Under the pieces are notes generated by a model. That model was given only the letters and a program-made list of their open reading frames with translations. It had not been told where the DNA came from and made no database searches. Shown piece by piece: positions 22,662 to 31,005 of a DNA stretch of 64,000 nt (within the stretch, counting starts at the first letter, position 1; each line of letters begins with the position of its first letter). The position numbers and the translations under genes were made by a program. The DNA is from a virus: the IMG/VR virus record IMGVR_UViG_3300022696_000117, positions 18,156 through 82,155 of that record. The stretch is one strand, 5' to 3'.

Positions 22662-23264
22662 TCAAAGCATTATTTTGAGTTCAAGTTCCGATATGTCGAA
22701 GGTATCAGCCTCGTTGCCGGTCAGAGAAACGGTTATGTAAACAGACGGCCAGGCTTCTGTGATTCCAGAGAAGTCGAGTTCATCCTTCCATAACAACAGG
22801 TCTTCCCATTCATTGACCGTCGACATCGGAACCCATGTTTGCGAAAAGATAGTGGTCCCAACGTCTCCTTCCATGCCCACATAGAAAGCGGGTGAGCCAA
22901 CATCAGTTCTTCTGCATCTGGCTCTTATTTCAGCTTTTGTGGCTTTTCTTAAAATTGATCCTGATATGCTGCTATACCGCCACAAGTTAAGGCTGTAGGT
23001 GTCGCTTGCGTTGGTGTTTATGGCCGTGGCGTAATCGGTGTCAACCGGTGCGTCGATTCCATTTGAAATCAACTTATACCTGTCCCCATCCAGGCCGACC
23101 GAGGCGGCGAAGTTTCCGCTCCACACTCCGGTAGCAAACGCACGAACCGGATTTTGCACAAACATCAGGGTTTCAATTGAAAGGCTTACTTCTGAGATTG
23201 CGTCTTCCATCCCGGAGGCTATTTCTCCGGAAATAACCACATTTCCTGATTCAGGCCGTATCAT
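22662..23264 (-). CDS. Tail-tip or fiber-associated hypothetical protein
   Basis: A 200-residue beta-rich protein with many Ser/Thr/Asp residues and no signal peptide; last gene of the virion operon. Segments such as WYR-like aromatic strands and SVYITVSLTGNEADTFDISELEL suggest a jelly-roll or host-contact domain. It is coupled to the preceding gene by a 4-base overlap. The role is inferred from its place after the tail-tip genes. Confidence 0.6.
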   Translation of the reverse strand: MIRPESGNVVISGEIASGMEDAISEVSLSIETLMFVQNPVRAFATGVWSGNFAASVGLDGDRYKLISNGIDAPVDTDYATAINTNASDTYSLNLWRYSSISGSILRKATKAEIRARCRRTDVGSPAFYVGMEGDVGTTIFSQTWVPMSTVNEWEDLLLWKDELDFSGITEAWPSVYITVSLTGNEADTFDISELELKIML

Positions 23265-24370
23265 ATAACACCCCCATAAATCGTTACTTCGTTTGATTCA
23301 GAAAGATCGGTTATGTGGATGCCGACCTTGAAGGCGCCCTTCAGGTCCCAATCTACATCAGGTGATCTGTACTTGCCGGTTGCATCTTGGAACTGAGCGG
23401 TCCCCATGGCTGATCGCTTGGTCGTCAAAACATCCAGATCCTGAACGCTGCCGGAGTGTGTGACTGTCAATTTCGGATAATATGAAACATTGTCTATGTA
23501 AAACTCGGTCAAACCCAACATGCTTAAAAACGGTTCAGGCTGGAGGTATATCCATACCGAAGCATCTCTGACCCACTCAGGCCTGTCTACTGCCGCCTGG
23601 ACGGCTGCGGCCACATTAGGTGACGTCTCCCATGTTCCGTTGGTGCCTGGCGACAAATCCCAATCAACTCCTGTCGAAGATTCTGCAAGCGCCATGAAGG
23701 CGAAAGCCCTGTCTTTGTCGGTTCCGTTCGCGCTCAGGACGGCTTCTACTTGCTTTTCGGTGAACGCATATACTTTGAGATTTTGCGCGTGGCCCCCGTA
23801 GCTGGCCGCCAGCCTTAAATCGATGGTGGCGGAATCTATCGTGGTTCCCCTTTCGGCGTCTATCGCCGGAAACTTTAGAAGCTGCGTTACCGTTTCGCTG
23901 TCTCCGTCTGCGGACTTTTCGCCAACCCATGCGTTTCCTGGGTAAATAACGTAATCTTCCCATACAGCGGCTTCGAGTGTACCTCCGTCTGGGTACATTG
24001 CGCCGTACTCGTGTCGATCCGAGTATTCCTGCTCCATGGTCCCGCCGCCGGTTTTTATCATAGAGACGATTGGCGTCATGTCCACGGATCCATCTATTTG
24101 GCTATGAACAGGGGAAACGACCAGAGACGACTTGTCCCCTACCGGCAGCATATTGTCGACCAGGTCGTCAGGCAGGCTGGAAAGGTCGACCGTGTCGGGG
24201 CTCGAAACCTCGACAGTAATTCCCCTGATCTTTTTCATCTCAGCAGCTCGGCTTGCGATATCAACCACCTGGATGTATCGAAGGTTCTGGTACTCATCCC
24301 TCTCGTTGGCAAGCCGTGTTGCAACGATGTCGCCAATGTCTGCTTCTTTAACCTTGACTCCGTATTCCAT
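23261..24370 (-). CDS. Tail protein with DNRLRE-like domain
   Basis: A 369-residue protein started at the ATG ending at 24370 (GGAG six bases before). Residues about 130-320 follow the DNRLRE pattern: SATIDLRLAAS, then TSPNVAAAVQAAVDRPEWV and a beta-strand ending near PKLTVTHSG, a beta-sandwich seen in extracellular and surface proteins. The N-terminal 120 residues are polar. It is probably a tail-tip or host-surface-binding protein. Confidence 0.65.
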   Translation of the reverse strand: MEYGVKVKEADIGDIVATRLANERDEYQNLRYIQVVDIASRAAEMKKIRGITVEVSSPDTVDLSSLPDDLVDNMLPVGDKSSLVVSPVHSQIDGSVDMTPIVSMIKTGGGTMEQEYSDRHEYGAMYPDGGTLEAAVWEDYVIYPGNAWVGEKSADGDSETVTQLLKFPAIDAERGTTIDSATIDLRLAASYGGHAQNLKVYAFTEKQVEAVLSANGTDKDRAFAFMALAESSTGVDWDLSPGTNGTWETSPNVAAAVQAAVDRPEWVRDASVWIYLQPEPFLSMLGLTEFYIDNVSYYPKLTVTHSGSVQDLDVLTTKRSAMGTAQFQDATGKYRSPDVDWDLKGAFKVGIHITDLSESNEVTIYGGVI

Positions 24371-24380
24371 CACAATCTCC

Positions 24381-25430
24381 TTATTCTTCCGGTTCTTCCG
24401 TCTGGATGTCTATTAGGTCGACCGAGCCCAGTATCGGCGCCATGAGTTGGGCCTGCCTTGGAGCGTTTGGGTCAGGTGGGTAGGCTCGGTACGGCGTTGC
24501 GAGAGCAATCAGGTCTACGAGCATCTGTGACATGTCTGGGGAGTAGTCCACTTTATATGGCGGTTCGTCGTTGTCGTCGTCAGGGTCCATATTAACCGCC
24601 TGCGGTTCTCCGAAGATGCGGCTCCCTGCGATAATATTGCTGGTTCCGCCTATAGCAGGGTTGGTCATTGACCCGTCCATTTGCTGAACCGCATATACTC
24701 CAGACATGGGAGAATACCCCCATGAGAAAGCAAGATATGCGTAGTCCATAGGGGCGGGGTTCATTGGAACATAGTCAGCTTGAGACTTGCCTTCTATGTT
24801 GGTTGTCGAACGGTATGTGCCTGGGTGGTCTGGAAAATCTGTGTGCCCGAGAAGTATGCGCAGGCCCCTGTCGTAGGCGTTGTTTTGCGGAAATCGCGGA
24901 TCGTATGAATATTGAATGTTGTTATACTCAAAACGGAACAGCGTGTCCCCTGACATTGTGAATTCGTATGTGAATATTCTTTCCGGGAAAGTTTTTGTTC
25001 TCCATTTTGTTATCGGCACGTCGTCCTTCAGGTTCCACATTTGGGCGTAGGCGGTTTCGACCCAATTCCCTCCTGGGTCTGTGTATATCGCCAAGGCTCC
25101 AAAGATGGCGACCCTAATTCGGCACGGCTTTACGTCTTTCACGAAACCGACCACCTCAAAAGTTTTTACGCCAACTGACGCCCTGTGTCTGTACGCCAGG
25201 ACCAAGACCCTGTCTCCGGCGTTGAAGGCAGACCAGCCGTTATCAACCACCTGCTGGCCCTCGCAGTGGTAGAATATGGGAACGTCAGCCTCTTCTCCAT
25301 GATCATCTATATTTACGACTGCGGTTTTCGTGTCGCCATCGACTGAAACGATTGTGCCCTGTTTCATTGCGGCGTCGAAAACGTCGGTTACATTGTTTCC
25401 GAAGTCGATATATTCGTGCTGTTCAGCCAT
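24381..25430 (-). CDS. Tail-tip protein with baseplate-V-like OB fold
   Basis: A 349-residue protein from the ATG ending at 25430, which overlaps the preceding stop (TGATG). Residues about 27-110 show the OB-fold of gpV/gp45-type spike proteins: GTIVSVDGDTKTAVVNI, DVPIFYHCEGQQV and GDRVLVLAYRH. The remainder is acidic and proline-rich. It is likely a tail-tip structural protein. No triple-beta-helix repeat is obvious. Confidence 0.6.
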   Translation of the reverse strand: MAEQHEYIDFGNNVTDVFDAAMKQGTIVSVDGDTKTAVVNIDDHGEEADVPIFYHCEGQQVVDNGWSAFNAGDRVLVLAYRHRASVGVKTFEVVGFVKDVKPCRIRVAIFGALAIYTDPGGNWVETAYAQMWNLKDDVPITKWRTKTFPERIFTYEFTMSGDTLFRFEYNNIQYSYDPRFPQNNAYDRGLRILLGHTDFPDHPGTYRSTTNIEGKSQADYVPMNPAPMDYAYLAFSWGYSPMSGVYAVQQMDGSMTNPAIGGTSNIIAGSRIFGEPQAVNMDPDDDNDEPPYKVDYSPDMSQMLVDLIALATPYRAYPPDPNAPRQAQLMAPILGSVDLIDIQTEEPEE

Positions 25431-26749
25431 CAAGCGCCTTCCCAACCGATTTTCATCGGGATGATTACATAATTCGATTTTGCCGGGTCCAGGGCAGAGC
25501 CTTCAGGAGCGTCCGCGGTAAAGCCGAAGGTGTTGGCCCAATGGACCGTTCCGTCTTTGGCTCGAATGACCGAAAAGCCGGTCTCCTTAAACTCAGGCCG
25601 GATCATATTTGCAAAATGCCTTGGAGACGCAAGCCACCCACCGAAAACACTTTCAGCGTCGTTGAAACCCTTGGCCAGATTTTCGCCAGTCCCCATTTCC
25701 TGTGCGTTCATTCCGTATCCTGTCGCTGTTATCCGCTCCTGCGAGCTTGATCCGTCAGAGCCTGTGTGCCCTATAAAGCTATTGGATACCATATCCTTGC
25801 AGTGGTTCTGAGCGGCAGACGCAAGGTTGGTATTGATGCTTAGTCTTCCCACGCCATGTTCTTCACGCAGGGCGTTGATCAAATTCAGCAGAATCCTCGT
25901 TTGACTCCTAAGCGCCGAGTCGTCTTCACCTGAATATTCAACCTGCCCGAGGTCGCAATTCAGATCGCATGAATCTTGAGCGCTCATGAGAAAAACCCAA
26001 TCTCCGACCTCGTAGTCAACATGGTCCGATGCCCTGCATGCGTAGAGGACGCCTTCTACCTCGACGATATAGTAGATGGTCGTTGAGTCGTAATCCCCCC
26101 TGACCTCTTTGACAACTCCACCCGTGATTGAGCACGTCCGATAGTATTTTTTCCCGCAGACGACCTCTTTTTCCCTTTTACCATCGGTAAAAAAAAGGTG
26201 GGCCCTGGCTTCCATTCCCGGGACCATTATGCCGTTGTCCAGAACGTCGTATTCCTGTGGCGGTATTTTATAGGATTTGCAGTCCGTCCTCTCGTTTTTG
26301 TCTACCTCTGTCCTCGGCACTCCGTTTCGGCTGCCCGACTTGTAGGTTTCCGCAAACAGCTCTCCACTGGTGTCATCAAGCCCCTTGTGCCCTGTCACAA
26401 CCGTTCTGAACCATTGGCAATGATACGGCCGGTAGACATCGATATGGGGGTACGGCTCCAGCGACGTGACGGCCCCGCTTATCGGGTGGAATGTCTCAGG
26501 GTCTCTGGCGATGCTGATGCACTCTTCCAGGACGTCGCAATTGAAAGGCTCGTAATCGGCCGAGTTCGGTAGCCTGACGATCACCCTGTTCCTTTCGATT
26601 TCCATTTCCGGATCTCGAATCGCCAAGGTGATCAGTTTTTTTTCTTCGCTGACGCTTGCACCCTTTCCGCAATTCTGACCGGATGGTTCTGCATAGCAGG
26701 AGCCCGGGACAGTTCCGCACAGGGGGATGTATATCTTCCTGCTTCCCAT
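25430..26749 (-). CDS. Tail-tip protein with C-terminal CAP (SCP/PR1) domain
   Basis: A 439-residue protein. Residues about 295-425 form a CAP domain: LLNLINALREEHGVGRLS, LASAAQNHCKDM, FIGHTGSDGSSSQERI, GENLAKGF, VFGGWLASPRHFANM and FKETGFSV, including the His/Glu/His pattern of the family cavity. The N-terminal 290 residues have many Cys and may also bind metals or form disulfides. CAP domains are secreted proteins in bacteria and eukaryotes; in a phage tail operon it may bind a host surface molecule. It is TAATG-coupled to its neighbour. Confidence 0.75.
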   Translation of the reverse strand: MGSRKIYIPLCGTVPGSCYAEPSGQNCGKGASVSEEKKLITLAIRDPEMEIERNRVIVRLPNSADYEPFNCDVLEECISIARDPETFHPISGAVTSLEPYPHIDVYRPYHCQWFRTVVTGHKGLDDTSGELFAETYKSGSRNGVPRTEVDKNERTDCKSYKIPPQEYDVLDNGIMVPGMEARAHLFFTDGKREKEVVCGKKYYRTCSITGGVVKEVRGDYDSTTIYYIVEVEGVLYACRASDHVDYEVGDWVFLMSAQDSCDLNCDLGQVEYSGEDDSALRSQTRILLNLINALREEHGVGRLSINTNLASAAQNHCKDMVSNSFIGHTGSDGSSSQERITATGYGMNAQEMGTGENLAKGFNDAESVFGGWLASPRHFANMIRPEFKETGFSVIRAKDGTVHWANTFGFTADAPEGSALDPAKSNYVIIPMKIGWEGA

Positions 26750-28116
26750 TATTCTTCGTCTTCTTTCGGCTCAGGTATCGTTACCTGATAGGTAGCCGAT
26801 TTGCCGTCTTTGTCGGCTGAAACCTGATAGGTAGCCTTCGGCGTCAAAAGCCCCACCCCGCACGAACCATCTGTTCCGGTAACGAAGGTCTGGCCTCCTA
26901 TCCTTACTGTGGCCCCCGGGACCGGCGAATTTTCGCTGCAATCCCATACCACGACCACGTCGTATTCTTCAGGGCCGAGCGATTTTTCGTCGGTGAAGTT
27001 GACCGTAAGAGAGGCGCTTTGATCTCCCTGCACCGCCACCACGAGGGCCGGCACAGGCCCTATATCAGGATCTCCTAGGTCGCCTATTCTTTCGTCAACT
27101 ACCAGGCTCCACCGGTCGAACTTGACGAAATAGTAGACCTTGAGGATCGCCGTAATTTTTTCAGGGACTGTTATTTCTGCGCCGCTAAACCTGGGAGATA
27201 CTCCAGGATCTCTTCCGATCCACTCCCATCCCTGGATACCTGAAGGCGTTGAGGAGAGGGACGCTGAAGGTGCGTTGCCGAACTGGACGTCCTGTTCGAT
27301 CGGCATCTTGCTCCTTACACCGCTCCCTTCGGGCCTCAGCCTGCCCCAGGTAGACCTCATCGTGTAGTCTTCCCGGGTTGCCTTAAAAACCCGAATGTAT
27401 GCCTTTTCTCCGAAGACAAATTCCGACTTTACGGTGGGCTCCGCTTCCGGGTCTTCAGGATCAGGAGGCTCTACGTTCATGTCTTCGTCAAGGGCGAGGG
27501 ACAGGCTTCCGTGCGTCTCATCAGCACTGCCATCTGAAAAGTTCACCGTAAGGTTCGCTTTTTGGCTTCCCTGTATCGCAATGACCAGGGACGGCATGGC
27601 ATCCTCATCGCCTATGCCGAGGCCGCCGGTTCCGTTGTCGACCTTCAGGCTCCAGCGATCGAATCGAACAAGATATTTAACCCTCAAAACTCCTATCGTC
27701 GGTTTCTCAAGGGTTGCAACCGCCTCTGTGAACGACGGCTCGAATCCAGGGTCTGTCCCGACCCATTCCCACCCCTGGATTGTTGACGGAACAGCCGAAA
27801 GAGACCCCTCAAAGGTTTGGGTGAATACGATGTCTTCCGTTATGGGCGTTTTGCTTTCGACCTCTTCTTTTTCGAGCTTGAGCGTCCCCCATGTCGTGAG
27901 CATGGTATACGGATCTGTATTCGGTCTGGTGACCTTGATGTATGCCTTTTCTCCGAAAGCGAACTCAGACTTTATTGTGGGCTCTCCCCCTGGTTCGGCA
28001 GCCGGTTCAAGATTCATGTCCTCGTCGAGCGCGAGAGCGATAGACTTTTCTCCTCCGGCCTCTCCCTCTATCCCGAATTGCACCTCAAGTGTGGCTGATA
28101 CTTTGTCTGCGCCCAT
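26749..28116 (-). CDS. Tail protein with two tandem repeat domains and Ig-like end
   Basis: A 455-residue protein in which residues about 20-195 and 205-385 are clear copies: ALDEDMN-EP, FGEKAYI, GWEWVG/GWEWIG, FDRWSL and the strand ending in LTVNF recur in order. Residues about 395-450 look like a carboxypeptidase-regulatory or Ig-like domain (PVPGATVRIGGQ). A shorter relative of the repeat is the next upstream gene, and another is inside the 710-residue tail protein. It is probably a tail-tip or adhesion component. Confidence 0.7.
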   Translation of the reverse strand: MGADKVSATLEVQFGIEGEAGGEKSIALALDEDMNLEPAAEPGGEPTIKSEFAFGEKAYIKVTRPNTDPYTMLTTWGTLKLEKEEVESKTPITEDIVFTQTFEGSLSAVPSTIQGWEWVGTDPGFEPSFTEAVATLEKPTIGVLRVKYLVRFDRWSLKVDNGTGGLGIGDEDAMPSLVIAIQGSQKANLTVNFSDGSADETHGSLSLALDEDMNVEPPDPEDPEAEPTVKSEFVFGEKAYIRVFKATREDYTMRSTWGRLRPEGSGVRSKMPIEQDVQFGNAPSASLSSTPSGIQGWEWIGRDPGVSPRFSGAEITVPEKITAILKVYYFVKFDRWSLVVDERIGDLGDPDIGPVPALVVAVQGDQSASLTVNFTDEKSLGPEEYDVVVVWDCSENSPVPGATVRIGGQTFVTGTDGSCGVGLLTPKATYQVSADKDGKSATYQVTIPEPKEDEE

Positions 28117-28620
28117 CTATTGCTCCATTACCCAACAAAGCACTGATATGGGCTCTCCGCTGCCGGGCGCAGTCACCGATCCCCGTATAAACTTGGCCCT
28201 GTAGGTAACCTCGGCAATCCCGAAGCCCTTTTTGGAGCATCTTACATTCTCTCCGTCTGGGCTTGGGCTCAGTGACCCGAGCCCAGACCCTACCCACTTG
28301 TAACTGAACGAGTCGGATATCGGCTTGCTGACACTTGCAGAGCGCGAGTTTGAAAACGTGATTCTCTCCTTGACCGTCATGGTGCCTGTCCCTCCGGAGC
28401 TGGCGCCGCCAATGTTGCTTTCCATCCTGGTTATGGAGAGGTTGGCCGGCTTTACGAAGATCCTGATGTGGGCGGCCGTTCCGAACGGAAACTGAGTTCT
28501 GCCCTCGTTTGCCTCGTCGTCCAGCTCCATGGATATAGATGGCGAGCTGTCGCTTGACTCTTCGCCTTCTTCCAGACCGAACGACACCTCTAATGTCGCG
28601 TGTGCTTTTTCTTCAGCCAT
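28117..28620 (-). CDS. Single-domain relative of the repeated tail protein
   Basis: A 167-residue protein beginning HATLEVSFGLEEGEE, similar in start (ATLEVQFGIEGEAGGE) and order to the repeats of the downstream 455-residue protein, with FPFGTAAHIRI and YKWVGSGLG in matching places. It is probably a single copy of the same domain. It ends with the TAG that abuts the next ATG. Confidence 0.6.
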   Translation of the reverse strand: MAEEKAHATLEVSFGLEEGEESSDSSPSISMELDDEANEGRTQFPFGTAAHIRIFVKPANLSITRMESNIGGASSGGTGTMTVKERITFSNSRSASVSKPISDSFSYKWVGSGLGSLSPSPDGENVRCSKKGFGIAEVTYRAKFIRGSVTAPGSGEPISVLCWVMEQ

Positions 28621-28891
28621 CTATCTTTACCCTCCTGATAGTGCGAAATCCTGATAGCCCTGATATTCCGGTTATGACATAAAGCCCGGTGTTCGATTTT
28701 TCGAGAAAAACATTTGCGCCTATGGGAACCTTGCCTATCGTAGACGGGCATGTAAAAAACCGGTCTCCGATCTGGACCTTGTAGGATCGGCGCAAGGCAG
28801 CCTTCAAGACCGTCCCTGTTTGAGACGCTTGTGAAGACGCAGACGAAGGCGACAGGCTTTTTTGAAGAACGCTTATGAGAGAGAAAGACAT
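28613..28891 (-). CDS. Small tail-associated protein
   Basis: A 92-residue protein with a Ser/Gln-rich N-terminus and a basic, beta-rich end (YKVQIGDRFFTCP, GKVPIGANVFLEKS). It overlaps both neighbours by short stretches, as is usual in this operon. Possibly an OB-like or SH3-like tail component; no family recognised. Confidence 0.5.
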   Translation of the reverse strand: MSFSLISVLQKSLSPSSASSQASQTGTVLKAALRRSYKVQIGDRFFTCPSTIGKVPIGANVFLEKSNTGLYVITGISGLSGFRTIRRVKIDG

Positions 28892-31005
28892 TTTATGACC
28901 TCAGCGTCGTCCCAGATGGCCGGTCCCTCCATTCTTATTGTGACCCTTCTCACCTTATTGTTCCCGACACATTCCACGTTTTCGTTTTGGATGAAAGCCG
29001 TGCTTCCATCCACGCAATCATCATGATGCGGGGCTGCGAAAGATGTCAACTCCGTATCATAAATTATGGCATCCAGCTCTGCCGTGCCTCTTTCCACACA
29101 GGCTGCCTCGGTCGTCAGCGCGTTGTCGGAAACTGGCGGAGCAGACTTATCTCCTGCTCCGATCTCTACGATCACCGCCACCGATGCGGGGTTGTAATAG
29201 CTGAACACAGCCAGCAGGTGCTCTATCCTGTGCCGGACAATCTGATATCTGCGATATGTGGACTCATATTTGATTTTGGCGACAGCCCACAAGCCGTCGC
29301 TCAACACGATGTCTTTGGTATGCGGGGTCCATTTATATTCTCCTGACCCCGGCATTTTTCCGATCCATGCGAACTTCAGTATCTTGGTGATGGGGTGGCT
29401 TACAGAAGCTTTGCCCTCGGTGAAGGTGATCAGCTCTCTGTCTTCTACCGGCTCATCGTCATCATCATCGTCTTCCTTTTTCTCTACGATAGGAAATACA
29501 TGAGAATGTTCACCGAGATCGATTATTTCACCGGCTGTGAGATATGTTTCCAGCGGCTTCGGCGGTTCGTTTCCGGGCCAATACGCCCTGACGTGTACCG
29601 TTTGTCCGATTATCGGCGAGCTTTCCTCCACCTCCAATGTCGGAGATTCAGAGGTGTCGCTTCCGACTCCGGATACCATGATCGCATTGTAGTCCTCTCC
29701 GTATCGTATTTCAGGCCCGGAAATGCTTACCAGACGGGTCCGGTCATACGACACATCCGGCTTTTGCTTTTGCATGTAGACCGGCCGGGTCGGCCATTCT
29801 TTCCTGATTACGATTTCCTCTCCGGGCCCGCTTCTCACGATGGCTCTCAGCTTTCCGGCGATAGTCTGTAAGCAGGTGATGGGATCTGCATCGAACTCGA
29901 AGCCGGCCGGCAGGGGCCAATCGGCGATCTCCCATACTATCCTTCCGTGCGGCAGAAGGGTTTCAGCTACCTCTTTGGCGCTGGCAGGCTCTTCCAGGAC
30001 CGGCGCTGACCAATCCTCTGTCAGATACTCCGGTTCGTTCCTGGCGGACAGGCTGAGGCACGACAGCGAAAACTGGTGCTCCCCGCTCGGCTTTCTGGCG
30101 TCGATTATGAACTTGTATATCTTGGTTCCGATGTGGACCTCGACCCGACATTCTCCACGATGTTTTTTCGGATTAACGGCATAAAACAGCTCCCTGTCCG
30201 AGGACGACAGCTCCAGGGTGTTGTGGACGCTGCTTTCGTCGAGAGAGATAGACGAGGAGGTGATCCTGTGGTTCACCGGCATGCCGTCGATGTAGATGAT
30301 GTATTTCGTGGTAATCGGTATCGGTGTGCCGCCGCTTCCGCCAGGCACCGGCATGACGGTTCCGGGCCGGCCGGGCGGGGTTGCGATTTCTACCGAAGGC
30401 CGAATGGTCTTCGGCCTCCCGAGCCTGTCGATAGACAGAAGCTGTGAATAGAAGACATCTTTCTCGTGGAATCGCTCAAGCGCATCAAGCATGCTCGCTC
30501 GTTCACCCGGAGACAGTTTTTCGTCGAGCACGATAGATGTCCTGAACACTCTGTTCAGGATCTCGGAAATTTCGACCGTGGAGACGTAGGTCCGATTCAT
30601 CCGGTCTTCCAGCTCGATTATGTCAGGGTTCCGTTCGAAGGTTTCGGACAGCGTCAACATGGTTGATGACTGAACCCCACGAGACAGGGTGTCGCAAACG
30701 AGCAGCGCTTCAGTGAAGACATGGGCCAGTTTTTCCAGGAAAACAGTGTCTGAGGAGCCGCCGGACATTTTATCCGAAAGCATGAGGCCCGAACTCGACG
30801 GAACCCCCCTCGACAACCTTTCCAGCAGGTTCAGGCCTGTGGCCCAGACTGCCCCTGAAAGTTTTTCTAGGCAGGCCAGGTCTTTCGGGTTTTGCTCAAA
30901 GCAATCAGACAGGTCGAAGCCGGAAGATACCGACATCCTGTCGGACAGAACGACCTCGCTGTAAAACTCGTCTCCGGAGCTTCCGAGAAGGAGGAGGAGC
31001 GTCAT
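28873..31005 (-). CDS. Tail hub-like protein with N-terminal short repeats
   Basis: A 710-residue protein. Residues 1-185 carry about nine imperfect ~18-residue repeats ending in LS-D/E-x-LSRG (LSDRMS, LERLSRG, LSDKMS, CDTLSRG, LSETFER), a pattern known from other phage structural proteins. Residues about 230-440 look like a tail hub fold (YIIYIDGMPVNHRITSSSISL). An acidic spacer (KKEDDDDDDEP) precedes a copy of the domain repeated in the two downstream genes. It sits two genes after the tape measure, where hub or distal tail proteins occur. Confidence 0.65.
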   Translation of the reverse strand: MTLLLLLGSSGDEFYSEVVLSDRMSVSSGFDLSDCFEQNPKDLACLEKLSGAVWATGLNLLERLSRGVPSSSGLMLSDKMSGGSSDTVFLEKLAHVFTEALLVCDTLSRGVQSSTMLTLSETFERNPDIIELEDRMNRTYVSTVEISEILNRVFRTSIVLDEKLSPGERASMLDALERFHEKDVFYSQLLSIDRLGRPKTIRPSVEIATPPGRPGTVMPVPGGSGGTPIPITTKYIIYIDGMPVNHRITSSSISLDESSVHNTLELSSSDRELFYAVNPKKHRGECRVEVHIGTKIYKFIIDARKPSGEHQFSLSCLSLSARNEPEYLTEDWSAPVLEEPASAKEVAETLLPHGRIVWEIADWPLPAGFEFDADPITCLQTIAGKLRAIVRSGPGEEIVIRKEWPTRPVYMQKQKPDVSYDRTRLVSISGPEIRYGEDYNAIMVSGVGSDTSESPTLEVEESSPIIGQTVHVRAYWPGNEPPKPLETYLTAGEIIDLGEHSHVFPIVEKKEDDDDDDEPVEDRELITFTEGKASVSHPITKILKFAWIGKMPGSGEYKWTPHTKDIVLSDGLWAVAKIKYESTYRRYQIVRHRIEHLLAVFSYYNPASVAVIVEIGAGDKSAPPVSDNALTTEAACVERGTAELDAIIYDTELTSFAAPHHDDCVDGSTAFIQNENVECVGNNKVRRVTIRMEGPAIWDDAEVIKCLSLS

